A DNA stretch of 64,000 bases from Phaeobacter bryozoorum (GTDB lineage Bacteria; Pseudomonadota; Alphaproteobacteria; Rhodobacterales; Rhodobacteraceae): the NCBI RefSeq assembly GCF_041893525.1, contig NZ_CP169068.1. One strand, 5' to 3'. A program made the position numbers and the translations under genes. The notes below the pieces were generated by a model. It was not told where the DNA came from, did not search any database, and saw only the letters and a program-made list of their open reading frames with translations. Within the stretch, counting starts at the first letter, position 1. The number at the start of each line of letters is the position of its first letter. This document shows, in pieces, positions 18,063 to 27,120 of this stretch.

Positions 18063-19315
18063 ATGGTCACGCCGAACCCTGCCGGAGCGCTGGATGCAGC
18101 CTGTTTCTGGCTGGACGACCCGGATCACCGCGCTTTTCTGATAGCGGATGCTCGCCGGCAGCTGGGTTTCTTTTCTGCGAGTCTGGGCAAGGGACCGGGC
18201 TTCCATATCCTTGATGCCGCCGGTCAGCCATTGCCTGACAACACACAGGAGCTGCACACAACCACGCGTATGGTGCATTCCTACGGGCTGGCGCATATCT
18301 GCGGCTATGCCGGTGCTGACCGGATCATTGACCATGGCATCGCCTATCTCAACGGTCATCATCGCGATCGCGTCCATGGTGGGTATCTTTGGGCGATGAA
18401 GGGCGACAAGGTCGCTGATGATCGCAAACTGGCCTATGGGCATGTCTTCGTGCTGCTGGCGGCCTCAACTGCCAAGCTGGCCGGGCATCCAGGTGCGGAT
18501 GCGTTGCTGTCGGATGTCGCCGAGGTGCTGGACCACAATTCTGGGAACCGCAGGCGCAGCGCTTTGCTGATGAATGGAACCGGGACTGGACGCCGTTTTC
18601 ATCCTATCGCGGCATGAACGCCAATATGCACGGGGTCGAGGCGCTGCTGACAGCCTACGAAGCCACCGGCGAGTCGATGTTCCTGGAGCGAGCGGGGCAT
18701 ATTCTGGCTTTTTTTGTCGGTGATATCGCCGGGCAGGACGGCTGGAGACTGCCAGAGCATTATACCGAGGAGTGGCAGATTGATCGCGCCTATGCCGGTG
18801 ATCCGATGTTTCGGCCTGCGGGCACCACGCCGGGCCATTCCTTTGAGATGGGGCGGCTGCTGTTGCAGCACTGGGATCTGGCCGGACGGCAGGATCCAGG
18901 CGTTCCGTGCCGCGCCCGGAAGCTGATCGAGCGGGCCCTGGCGGACGCCTGGCTGCCGGATGGCGGGTTTGCCTATACGCTTGACTTTGAGGGTAAGGTT
19001 GCGATGACCAACCGCTTCTGGTGGCCGGTAACCGAGGCCATCGGCGCGGTTGCCGCTTTGATCAGGCTGGACGCCCGGGCCGAGGACGAGCTGTGGTATC
19101 GCCGCCTCTGGAGCTTTGCACAGGCCCATTTCATTGATGAAGAGCGCGGTGGCTGGTATCCCGAGATTGACCAGGCGGGGCAGGTGACGCAGACGATTTT
19201 TACCGGCAAGCCGGATATCTACCACGCGCTTCAGGCCTGTCTGTTGCCCATGGGCGCCTTGCAGTTGGGCCATGTGTCAGGGCTGAAACAATTGTCGAAA
19301 CCGCTGATGTCCTGA
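18063..19315 (+). pseudogene. YihS/AGE-family aldose-ketose isomerase, frameshifted
   Basis: Two frames together encode about 417 residues of an N-acylglucosamine-2-epimerase-fold sugar isomerase, closest by motif to YihS-type (sulfoquinovose/mannose) isomerases. These include TTRMVHSYGLAHICGYAG, YRGMNANMHGVEALLTAYE, GTTPGHSFEMGRLLL and WWPVTEAIGAVAAL. The first frame (18063-18617) reads normally to DHN at 18539 and then turns into unrelated sequence. The second frame reads FWEPQAQRFADEWNRDW from 18539 onward, so one T appears to be missing from AAT-TTC-TGG at 18537-18544. The gene is therefore inactive, or the base is a sequencing error. It closes the sugar operon and would isomerise the imported sugar. 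Confidence 0.85.
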
Positions 19316-19503
19316 GTACGGCGCGCACCTGAAAAAACCGGTCCGATCACCCATCCATCTGCCGCTAGTGCAGCGCCTTGGCCCGGACATTGGTGAGCCC
19401 CGCTCGGCCCGGACTGTACCTGCGCCGGGCGTCGCAGGGCGGCCGACATTATCGCGAAATATCGACGCGATGACACCGTAAAAAATCCCGACATCAACCA
19501 AAT

Positions 19504-19533
19504 AAGGGCTTAGCGAATGAACGCTAAGCCCTT
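19504..19533 (-). terminator. Hairpin downstream of tRNA-Asn
   Basis: AAGGGCTTAGCG and CGCTAAGCCCTT form a perfect 12-bp stem with a 6-base loop, ending 9 bp from the tRNA 3' end on the minus strand. The tail ATTTGG has only a short T run. Confidence 0.65.
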
Positions 19534-19541
19534 GGAAACTT

Positions 19542-19616
19542 TGGCTCCGGCGGTAGGGATCGAACCTACGACCAATTGATTAACAGTCAACTGCTCTACC
19601 GCTGAGCTACGCCGGA
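19542..19616 (-). tRNA. tRNA-Asn (GTT)
   Basis: A 75-nt cloverleaf on the minus strand with acceptor TCCGGCG/CGCCGGA, D arm GTAGCTCAGCGGTAGAGC, anticodon loop CTGTTAA giving GTT, T loop GTTCGATCC and an encoded CCA. Confidence 0.97.
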
Positions 19617-20073
19617 ATGTGGGGCTGATATATGGCGTGCATTCTGGCGCGTCCAGAGAAAAAATGCCCTCGGCTGCATTTTTTTGACAGCTCGATCGCG
19701 CAGGGTTTTGGGCCGCGGCAGGGCTGGGGCGATTGGCGGTCTCCGCCGCGTGATGTCCAGCAATATTCCGTCGTCCGGCGATACGGGGCGTGCTGCCGCG
19801 CGGCTACTTTCCGCATCGAAACTGTGGTAGGCTTACCGGATGGGGATCTTTCGATCTTGCAAAGCGACCGGCGCTGCGGGTGTCGGGAGACGCGGCTGGA
19901 CAAGCCAATCTCGGCAGGAGAGACGAGATCGAAAATACCAGAGCCGAAGAGGCGGGACCGCGCGACTGAGTGCGGCGGTGTTCCCCCGCAAATGGGCCAT
20001 CCCCGAGGGTGTCGAGCGATAATTTTGACACAGACAGAGCATCGCCGAGGGCGTATGCTCGAAGGGGGACGAC
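19617..20073. other. Intergenic region before the HEFGH protein gene
   Basis: About 460 bp without a convincing gene. It contains an A/T-flanked hairpin at 19659-19685 (AAAAAATGC pairs with GCATTTTTT) that could terminate transcription in either direction. The remainder presumably carries the promoter of the gene at 20074. Confidence 0.5.
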
Positions 20074-23019
20074 ATGGCGAAAGTGACATTTCCGGGACGT
20101 TGGCCGCCGTCGGCAAATCTTGCCAGCAGCACGGTGAAGGCCTGGCTGCGGTACGAGCGCCAGTATCCGGGTTCGCGCCGCCCGTCGCGGCTGATTTCAC
20201 ATCCGACGGCCCCTTATGTCGCAGAGGCCACCGTCGGGGCGGCTGACGGGCCGATCAATCTGGCTGCGCTGACCGGCGCGGCGGCCGACTATCTGAAACA
20301 CCTGAGAGCCTATGTGAACGCGACAACTCCGCCTCTGGGCGCGGCGGACCCGATGCTGGACCTGATTGCAGGTGTCGCCTCCGCTGGAAGCATGCTTCGC
20401 TGGTGCGATATCTGGCCGGAAATTGATGGGCCGTCGACCCGGTTGAAAGGGCACATTGCCAGTTGGAACATGTCACGCAATCCGAAGGGCGCGATGCCGG
20501 GCACCGTGATCCTGGTCGCGACCGAGGGGATCGAGAACCCATTGCTCTCGTCGTTCCTGATGCGGTTTCCCTCAGCAGGATTTCGGGTGCCGGTTGAGGT
20601 GCGCCAGACAACACACGGCTTTGATCTGATCATCCGCGGTCTGACAGCTGAATTCCCAGGCGGTGCAAATCGCGCGCTGTCGGCGATCCTGGCCAACAGC
20701 AGTGCTGACGAAAAACAGTCCATTCTGAGCCGGTTGGCGCAGTCATTGTCAAGCGTTCCGATCGGGTTTCAGGCGGCAGATGATCCTGCAACGGCCGAAC
20801 CGCAGGCCGCCACGGAGACCGGCGATTTGCCGACGGCATCGACCACCGATGATGCTGCGGACAGCGACACGGGCGGCGCGGCGCCCCCGGTCGTATCAGC
20901 GCCGCGGATGATGTCGATGCTTGAGGAAACTATCGCCAAACAGGCCGGGGTGGAGGCGCGGTCGCTGTTGTTGCAGGATATCCAGTTTTCGGCGGAACAG
21001 GACAATGTCGCTGCGGGGGCCTGGGAGATGACGCTGGTCCTGCTGGCGCGCGGGCAGAAGACAACGCGCGGCGCGCCGCTCAGCTATCGGCTGACGGTGC
21101 GTCTGCGGTTACAGGACCTCGCTCAGAACAGCGTCGAAGTCGTGTCGGTGACGCGGGTGCCGCTGGTGAGCCATGCAGTGGCAGGTAGTGGCCCCCGGGT
21201 GCCGGAGCTGGAGCCATTTGTGCGGGTGTTCCCGGTGCCGCCACCGGATTGGCGCGGGCACCCGGCGCCGCCCTTGTCCTGGCGCCGCCCCACGCGGCCG
21301 GACAAGATCCTTGACCTGTTCCGCGAAAATCGCGCGATTAAGCTGGATCTGGGGATGAAGATGCAGCGACCGGCCTATGTGGTGCGCAATTGCCCGCGTT
21401 TTGTGCCGGGTGATGGTCACGGCGATCTGCCCAAGCCGCTGCCGCCGATGGATGTGTCAGATGTGCCGCCACGCCGCAACCTGTCCACCGCAATCAGCGC
21501 CTATTGGCATAGCACGGTGTTCTTTGACAGCATGAGCGGGCTGGGTTTGGCACCGGATGCCTATGTAGCGACGGCGGACGGACCGCTGGCCGTGCATTAC
21601 CGCTCGGGCATCGTGCCCGGACCCGGCAGAAGCGGTCGGACAATCAACGCGCAGGTGCGTTACGACGTGGCGCCGGATGCCGCCCAGCAGAGCAAGCCGA
21701 GCATCGACATGCATCTGGCGCTGGCCAATCTCAACCGCTGGGCCAGGGTCAAGCCGGGGACGCCAGATAGCCAGCTGGAGCCGCTGGGCATCGCCAGCAG
21801 CGGGCGCTGGATGCTGCATGAATTCGGTCATTACCTGCTGGCGGCGCGGATCGGGCAACTTGAGTTCGATTTTGCCCATAGCGCCGGCAATTCCATGGCG
21901 GCGGTTTTCTTTGACCCGTTGTCGGATCTGTCCAGCCCGGCCTATCCGGGCGATGCACGGATGCGGGGCTGGACCTTCCCGTTTGTCTTTGCGCCACGGC
22001 GGCATGATCGCACCCCGGCCATGGGCTGGGGCTGGTACGGTCTGCTGAACCGCTCGGTTGTTGAGGATCCGCCCAAGTCCGGCACCGAGCATAAGGCCTA
22101 TCTGACGGAGCAGATCCTGTCGTCGTCATGTTTCCTGCTTTACCGCGCGCTTGGCGGCGATACGCTGGCAGGGAGCGACGCCGATTGGGGGCAACGCACC
22201 CGCGCCTCCGATATGACGCTGTATCTGCTGCTGCAGGCAATGGCAGGTCTGGCGCAATCGCCGTCGCGCGCTGAAATGCTGGAGGTTGGGATGGAAGCCG
22301 CAGGCTGGGGTGCCCCGGCGTTGGTTCCGCTGCCCAGAGGCGGGGCGGAGTGGCAGCCGGCAACCTCGCACAAGGTGACACGATGGGCCTTTGAAACCAT
22401 GGGCATGTTTCCGGCGAACCCGGAGAAGATCAGCAGCAAGGCGGGAGCGGCCCCGGTGGTGGATATCTACATCCGCGATCGCCGCGCCGATGTTTTTCCA
22501 ACTGGTGATGGCCCGGTGACAGTGGGGCGCGGCAGCTATCTGCCGGTCTCTCTGCACTGGGCGCAGGATGCTGATTGGGTGATGCCGGGACTGGTGCCGA
22601 AGCTCGGTAACCGGGGAACGGTCGCGGCGCAGGGTGCGGGGCTGCGCGTCTGGGGCGGCTGGGTCCTGAACGATAAACCGATCTCGCAGATTATGGACCG
22701 AAGCATCCTCTGGAGTCCGCATCCGCTTGCGCTGGGGCCTTGTGACATCGGCCCGGATCAGCAGGCAGCATCGGATCTGACGCAGAATGACGTGCAGCAG
22801 ATCACGCAGCTCTGTAAAGATACGCGCAATGCAGCACCCGCAGGGCTGCAGCTGGTGTTTTTTTATGAGCTGACCCATGTGAATGACCGCGCCAACACCG
22901 ACCCCGCAGCGGGACTGGCGCCGCAGATCGGCGCAGGCGAAACCCCGCCACAGACGGTGCAGGCCCTTGTCGATCTGGTCGCCTGTGACAACAATCTGGG
23001 CCTGCACATGATCGGCTAG
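20074..23019 (+). CDS. Unknown 981-residue protein with an HEFGH zinc-protease-like motif
   Basis: I do not recognise a family for this large protein. ATG 20074 follows GAAGGGGGACGAC, a good ribosome site. There is no signal peptide or clear membrane segment. Residues about 235-280 are Ala/Thr/Asp/Pro-rich and look like a linker between an N-terminal and a C-terminal half. Near the middle, WMLHEFGHYLLAARIG contains an HExxH motif (H582-H586) followed 18-20 residues later by DFAHSAGNSM, which could supply a third metal ligand. This is compatible with a zinc metalloprotease, but the class is not assigned. It is convergent with a haloperoxidase-like gene whose 3' end lies 26 bp away. Confidence 0.7.
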   Translation: MAKVTFPGRWPPSANLASSTVKAWLRYERQYPGSRRPSRLISHPTAPYVAEATVGAADGPINLAALTGAAADYLKHLRAYVNATTPPLGAADPMLDLIAGVASAGSMLRWCDIWPEIDGPSTRLKGHIASWNMSRNPKGAMPGTVILVATEGIENPLLSSFLMRFPSAGFRVPVEVRQTTHGFDLIIRGLTAEFPGGANRALSAILANSSADEKQSILSRLAQSLSSVPIGFQAADDPATAEPQAATETGDLPTASTTDDAADSDTGGAAPPVVSAPRMMSMLEETIAKQAGVEARSLLLQDIQFSAEQDNVAAGAWEMTLVLLARGQKTTRGAPLSYRLTVRLRLQDLAQNSVEVVSVTRVPLVSHAVAGSGPRVPELEPFVRVFPVPPPDWRGHPAPPLSWRRPTRPDKILDLFRENRAIKLDLGMKMQRPAYVVRNCPRFVPGDGHGDLPKPLPPMDVSDVPPRRNLSTAISAYWHSTVFFDSMSGLGLAPDAYVATADGPLAVHYRSGIVPGPGRSGRTINAQVRYDVAPDAAQQSKPSIDMHLALANLNRWARVKPGTPDSQLEPLGIASSGRWMLHEFGHYLLAARIGQLEFDFAHSAGNSMAAVFFDPLSDLSSPAYPGDARMRGWTFPFVFAPRRHDRTPAMGWGWYGLLNRSVVEDPPKSGTEHKAYLTEQILSSSCFLLYRALGGDTLAGSDADWGQRTRASDMTLYLLLQAMAGLAQSPSRAEMLEVGMEAAGWGAPALVPLPRGGAEWQPATSHKVTRWAFETMGMFPANPEKISSKAGAAPVVDIYIRDRRADVFPTGDGPVTVGRGSYLPVSLHWAQDADWVMPGLVPKLGNRGTVAAQGAGLRVWGGWVLNDKPISQIMDRSILWSPHPLALGPCDIGPDQQAASDLTQNDVQQITQLCKDTRNAAPAGLQLVFFYELTHVNDRANTDPAAGLAPQIGAGETPPQTVQALVDLVACDNNLGLHMIG

Positions 23020-23045
23020 AGTTGGGAGCCAAGAGGTCCCGGAGC

Positions 23046-24509
23046 TCAGGCGATTTCGCTCGAAATCCACGGTGTCGGCCATTCTGTCTTGGCCTTGTCA
23101 AGGATACGGTGCAGCGTCGGAACATTGAGATGTGCCCAGGGGACTGGCCCGGCGTTCGGATCAACCGGCGCGCGGTCCATCATGCAATACCAGATCCCCG
23201 CCGCGATATGGCGGCCCGCGGTTGAATCCGACGGGTAGTGCACGCCGATCCGCTCGCGGTTCACCGCGATCCGGTTGGCCACGGTCAGCAGCGGCGAGGC
23301 GACAACGTTGGTGCCAAGCAGATCGTCATAGGTCGGCTTGCGCAGCAGAGTGCCTGCCGGGATCTGGATGTTGGTTCCGATGCCATCGGAGTCATAGCCC
23401 CTCACCACGCCAAATCGCTGTGCGATGCCCGGAATCTCCAGCAGTAGCAGCGACAGGAAATGGGCGAGAAAGGCGTGGCCGCTAGGAAAGGCAGGATGGG
23501 CAGGCGGACCAAATGGCACGGTTAGGCCGGGACGCAGAATTGAGGGACGGACCCGCTTGTAATGGGCTTTGTAGCTCATATAGGCGACATTGCCGACCGC
23601 CAGTCCCAGATCAATAAGCTTCAGCGTGAAGGGGTGATCAAAGCTGTTGGCCCCCAAAAAATGGATCAGATAGGACGGCAGGCCATCGGCCTGAATGTCG
23701 CATTCGACCATATATTGCTGACGATCATCCTCCATATACATCTTGAGCACTTCCAGCTCGGCGACGATGATCTCAAAGGCCTCCTTGGCGGCGTCCTGAG
23801 ATTGCGTTGGGGTTCCGGTTTGGACATAGCGCCAGCGCAGATCGTTTTGTTCCAGCCAGCGGTCGCCGACATGGGCGGGATGCCAGTTCTGGTATTGCGA
23901 TGCGAATTCCAGTGCTGCCATGGTGCCGGGTTCGGATCTGTCCGCCGCCCGCAGCCATTCCCCGAGGTTCGGGTCAAATGGCAGCGCCCAGAACCGCAGA
24001 GCAGGATCCCAGTCCTCGGTGATCCATTCCAGCGCGATAGGGTATTGCGGTTGCGCCGGTGTGCCTTTGTCCTTTGGGATCTGATAGGGTGTGATGATCA
24101 TCGACAGCGGGAAGGGATCGCCACCGTTGTTGTCCGGGCTGAAATCCAGCGTCCAGGGCAGAAGTCCCAGCTCTTTGGGCGTTGCGTAGTAGCTGCGCAG
24201 AATGCCGATGCCGGCGTCTGCGCCATTGCCCATAAGATAGCCGTTATCCTCAATCCCTAATCCCAGACCCGCGCCAAGCCCCAGACCGTTGCCGAGGCCC
24301 AGACCATTGCCGAGACCCAGGCCAAGTCCTTGACCTGCGCCCAAACCCAGACCGTTACCAAGCCCTAATCCCAGACCGTTACCCAGCCCCAGACCATTGC
24401 CCAAGCCGAGGCCGTTGCCAAGCCCAAGACCATTGCCCAAACCAAGACCGAGCCCAAGTCCCAGACCAAGCCCGTTCGACGACGCTTGCGAGTTGCCATG
24501 TCCAGCCAT
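23046..24509 (-). CDS. Vanadium-haloperoxidase/PAP2-superfamily protein with N-terminal GLG repeats
   Basis: A 487-residue protein. The C-terminal half carries the three motifs shared by vanadium haloperoxidases and PAP2 phosphatases: K-x6-RP (K314-P322 in KAHYKRVRP), PSGH (342-345) and R-x3-G-x-H-x3-D (R418, H424, D428). The total length, and insertions between motifs, favour the haloperoxidase-like branch, which oxidises halides with hydrogen peroxide; acid phosphatase activity cannot be excluded. Residues 12-86 are almost purely Gly, Leu and Asn in a repeating NGLGLG pattern. No ordinary signal peptide is seen. The gene is convergent with the HEFGH protein gene. Confidence 0.85.
   Translation of the reverse strand: MAGHGNSQASSNGLGLGLGLGLGLGNGLGLGNGLGLGNGLGLGNGLGLGLGNGLGLGAGQGLGLGLGNGLGLGNGLGLGAGLGLGIEDNGYLMGNGADAGIGILRSYYATPKELGLLPWTLDFSPDNNGGDPFPLSMIITPYQIPKDKGTPAQPQYPIALEWITEDWDPALRFWALPFDPNLGEWLRAADRSEPGTMAALEFASQYQNWHPAHVGDRWLEQNDLRWRYVQTGTPTQSQDAAKEAFEIIVAELEVLKMYMEDDRQQYMVECDIQADGLPSYLIHFLGANSFDHPFTLKLIDLGLAVGNVAYMSYKAHYKRVRPSILRPGLTVPFGPPAHPAFPSGHAFLAHFLSLLLLEIPGIAQRFGVVRGYDSDGIGTNIQIPAGTLLRKPTYDDLLGTNVVASPLLTVANRIAVNRERIGVHYPSDSTAGRHIAAGIWYCMMDRAPVDPNAGPVPWAHLNVPTLHRILDKAKTEWPTPWISSEIA
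24252..24476 (-). repeat. In-frame minisatellite encoding the (N/A)GLGLG repeat tract
   Basis: About 225 bp of degenerate 6-bp (Gly-Leu) and 18-bp (Asn-Gly-Leu-Gly-Leu-Gly) tandem units encode residues 12-86 of the haloperoxidase-like protein. Synonymous codons vary between copies, so the peptide pattern is kept although the DNA copies differ. That suggests selection on the protein rather than recent DNA slippage. Confidence 0.9.
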
Positions 24510-24642
24510 CAGTAATCCCCCTTAAACCGTTGAATACGTGTTAAAAACAAACTGTGTGACTGCGCGTGTCGGTGCTCTGCCGGTCTGCCTCTTGATGTCC
24601 TTCCTGCTTGTCGGGTTGCCCCGATCATTGTTGTTCCAAATC

Positions 24643-26415
24643 CTAATCAGGCAGCCCTGCGCGTGTCAGACCATCGGTCAGACGACCCAGGGCTTCCTTT
24701 GATTTCAGCGGATACCAGGTCGCAAATTTCGATACCGAAAATCCCGGATCCAGTTCGATTATTTCCCGGCCCACCTTGCGGGCGCTCTCGGTTTGCCCGC
24801 TGAGCGCAAAGGCGGCGGCGAGCAGCCGGAGGCTGGCCATGAACCGCGGTTTGTTGCGGCGGGCGTTCTTCAGGAACCGGATCGCTTCAGGCAAGTTGCC
24901 ATCGACAAATTCAGCAAGGCCCGCAGCAGTCAGGAAGAAGAAGCTCAACGGATCATAGGGTGCCAGTCGCCAGACATTGAGCAACCGTTCACGGGCCTCG
25001 GCGCCGTCGCCAAGATAGGCATATGTCGTCGCACTCAGCCCCCAGGCCAGCGGCAGGTTCATGTTATGGGCCAGCGCATCCTCGAAGAGTTCCAGCGCAT
25101 CCTCGGGGCTGTTCTCATGCAGGCTGAGCACATGGGCGCGGATCGACAGGGTCAGCGCGTCATCGGGGTCCAGCTCGACCGCGCGGCGGGAATGGTTGAT
25201 CATGGTCAGAATATCGTCGCGCGGGTTGTGGGAATACCCTTCTGCCAGAAAGAAATTCATGCACCAGGCCAGATAGGCGTGAGCCTGGGGGTAATTAGGG
25301 TCGAGAGACACGGCGCGCTTCAACAGAGCGATGGCCTCTTCATAGCTGTAGTCATCCAGCTGATAGAGCCGCGCCAGCGCCCGCAGGACACATTTATAGG
25401 CGTCCAGGCTCTCTGTGCTGCGTGCGCTGATATGCTCCGCCTCGGTCGACAGCACCTTGGGTTCCAGCATGGCCAGAATGCTGGAGGCGATTTCATCCTG
25501 AAAGGCAAAAAGATCCTGCAGGTCACCGCGATAGGTCTGGGCCCAGATCGCCCGGTTGCGCAGAACATCCATCAATTCGACAAAGATGCGGAGCTGGTCG
25601 CCATGCTGGTCGACGGAGCCGGTCAGCAGATAGGCAACGCCCAGATTGCGGCCGATCTTGGCAGGGTTTTCCTTGCTACTGCGGAATTGCAGCGTCGAGG
25701 TGCGCGCCATGACGAACATGGTGCGGCTGCGGGAGACGCCGGAGATGATCTCCTCGGTGATGCCATCGCCGAAATACTGTTCCTCGGCCTGCGCACCGCG
25801 ATCCTGAAACGGCAGGACCGCCAGCGTCGGACGGTTTTTCCAGTCAGCATGAGGATGTAGCAGAACACTGTCGCCGCTGCTGCTGAGGACCTGATAGACG
25901 TGGACGGGCCGGTCAATATTCTTCAACAGCGGCGCGCCGAGGTCGTGAAACCTGAGCGACAGCTTCCCGCGGACGATATCGCGGACCATTTTGGTGACCA
26001 CCACGGTGCCCGGATTGGCGAGCTGATGAATGCGCGAGGCGATGACAACACCGTCGGATTGCACGGTCCCTTCATCGTCGATCACATCGTCGATATTGAC
26101 ACCGATACGGATTTCCATCGGGTTCTCTTCGGCGACCTGCTGGCGCAACCGATCCTGAACAGCCATCGCCCAGAGCACGGCATCCGTGGCGCTGGTGAAT
26201 TCGACCAGCAGCGCATCCCCGGCATCCGACCGACGCACGCCGCCATAGCGTTTCAGCTCATCCAGCAGCACGGTGTCGCGCAGCTCGCACCAGCGACGGA
26301 CAGTCTCAGTTGTGCTGATCTCCATATGCCGTGTGTAGTCTGCCACATCGGCAAAGGCGAAAGCTGTCAGTCGCGTCGAGATCTTTGGAAACGTTGTTGG
26401 GATGGGCCTTTGCAT
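24643..26415 (-). CDS. Adenylate/guanylate-cyclase-domain protein with TolB-like and TPR regions
   Basis: A 590-residue protein. Residues about 16-175 form a class III nucleotidyl cyclase domain (FADVADYT and RRSDAGDALLVEF hold the two metal-binding Asp positions). A TLAVLPFQ...YFGDGITEEII segment (about 197-330) is the TolB/FlgO-like module common in such proteins. TPR repeats follow (about 340-570: LDPNYPQAHAYLAW, LDPDDALTLSIRA, LAPYDPLSFFFL). It may make cAMP in response to a partner bound by the TPRs. The position expected to be Lys before the second Asp is Arg-Ser, so catalytic competence is uncertain. ATG 26415 is the chosen start. Confidence 0.85.
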   Translation of the reverse strand: MQRPIPTTFPKISTRLTAFAFADVADYTRHMEISTTETVRRWCELRDTVLLDELKRYGGVRRSDAGDALLVEFTSATDAVLWAMAVQDRLRQQVAEENPMEIRIGVNIDDVIDDEGTVQSDGVVIASRIHQLANPGTVVVTKMVRDIVRGKLSLRFHDLGAPLLKNIDRPVHVYQVLSSSGDSVLLHPHADWKNRPTLAVLPFQDRGAQAEEQYFGDGITEEIISGVSRSRTMFVMARTSTLQFRSSKENPAKIGRNLGVAYLLTGSVDQHGDQLRIFVELMDVLRNRAIWAQTYRGDLQDLFAFQDEIASSILAMLEPKVLSTEAEHISARSTESLDAYKCVLRALARLYQLDDYSYEEAIALLKRAVSLDPNYPQAHAYLAWCMNFFLAEGYSHNPRDDILTMINHSRRAVELDPDDALTLSIRAHVLSLHENSPEDALELFEDALAHNMNLPLAWGLSATTYAYLGDGAEARERLLNVWRLAPYDPLSFFFLTAAGLAEFVDGNLPEAIRFLKNARRNKPRFMASLRLLAAAFALSGQTESARKVGREIIELDPGFSVSKFATWYPLKSKEALGRLTDGLTRAGLPD

Positions 26416-26537
26416 GGATGATGTCCTGCCGCCAGTAGGGGGGCAGTATATCGAACGGTCGCGATTTTTAAAGAATGTAGACCGGCGGTTTGCGCATCTT
26501 TGCCAGCTATCTGCGAAATGGGCACCCTGCCGGATGA

Positions 26538-27026
26538 TCAGCTTTGAGAGCTATCAACCTCAGGGTAGACGGCGGTCTTTTTCACCACTCCGTAGACGAA
26601 ACTGGTGTCAATCGAACTGATGCCGCCGATGGGATGCAGGCGCGCGCGTACGAAGCGTTCGTAATCTTCCAGATCGGCCACCACCACACGCAGCAGATAA
26701 TCGGCAAGGCCAGTCATCACGAAACATTCCAGAACCTCAGGCGTGCCACGGATCTGGCGTTCAAAGTTGGCCACCACGCTTTCGGTATGGTTCTCCAGGC
26801 TGACCCGCACAAAGACCGTGACCGGCAGGCCATAGACCTTGGCATCAACGTCGATGCTATAGCCCTGAATGACATTGCTGCTTTCAAGAATGCGCAGCCG
26901 GCGCAGGCAGGGAGAGGGCGAGAGGTTGACCTCCGCCGCGAGATCGAAATTCGTCATCCGCCCATTGCGTTGCAAGGCCCGTATGATGCGTCTGTCCGTC
27001 GCGTCCAATTTTGGCTTCTCTGGCAT
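26538..27026 (-). CDS. mdeR: Lrp/AsnC-family regulator of methionine catabolism
   Basis: A 162-residue regulator with the N-terminal helix-turn-helix of Lrp proteins (LDATDRRIIRALQRNGRMTNFDLAAEVNLSPSPCLRRLRIL, about 7-47) and a C-terminal RAM/ligand domain. It is divergent from a methionine gamma-lyase gene with only about 95 bp between them. The trio Lrp regulator, gamma-lyase and E1-type dehydrogenase reproduces the mdeR-mdeA-mdeB locus of Pseudomonas putida, in which MdeR activates the operon. That assignment rests on context plus family. Confidence 0.85.
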   Translation of the reverse strand: MPEKPKLDATDRRIIRALQRNGRMTNFDLAAEVNLSPSPCLRRLRILESSNVIQGYSIDVDAKVYGLPVTVFVRVSLENHTESVVANFERQIRGTPEVLECFVMTGLADYLLRVVVADLEDYERFVRARLHPIGGISSIDTSFVYGVVKKTAVYPEVDSSQS

Positions 27027-27120
27027 ATTATGCCAATCCTTATGCTGTCTGAAGGTAAATTAGCAACTAATCGCCCAGCTGACCATCCTAAGATGCTGGA
27101 AACACATTAGGGTGATTTTC

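Noticed and set aside
21109..22381. Several antisense ORFs inside the HEFGH protein gene
   Set aside because: They are fragmentary and Arg/His-rich, and the plus-strand frame is continuous for 981 codons with a good ribosome site.
24252..24476. CRISPR-like array
   Set aside because: The repeats have no spacers, are 6-18 bp long, and stay in frame as Gly-Leu-Asn codons, so they are protein-coding.
20074..26415. A toxin or secretion-system reading of the haloperoxidase neighbourhood
   Set aside because: No immunity gene, VgrG/PAAR, type I secretion repeat or transporter gene is present, so the evidence does not go beyond an unexplained gene pair.
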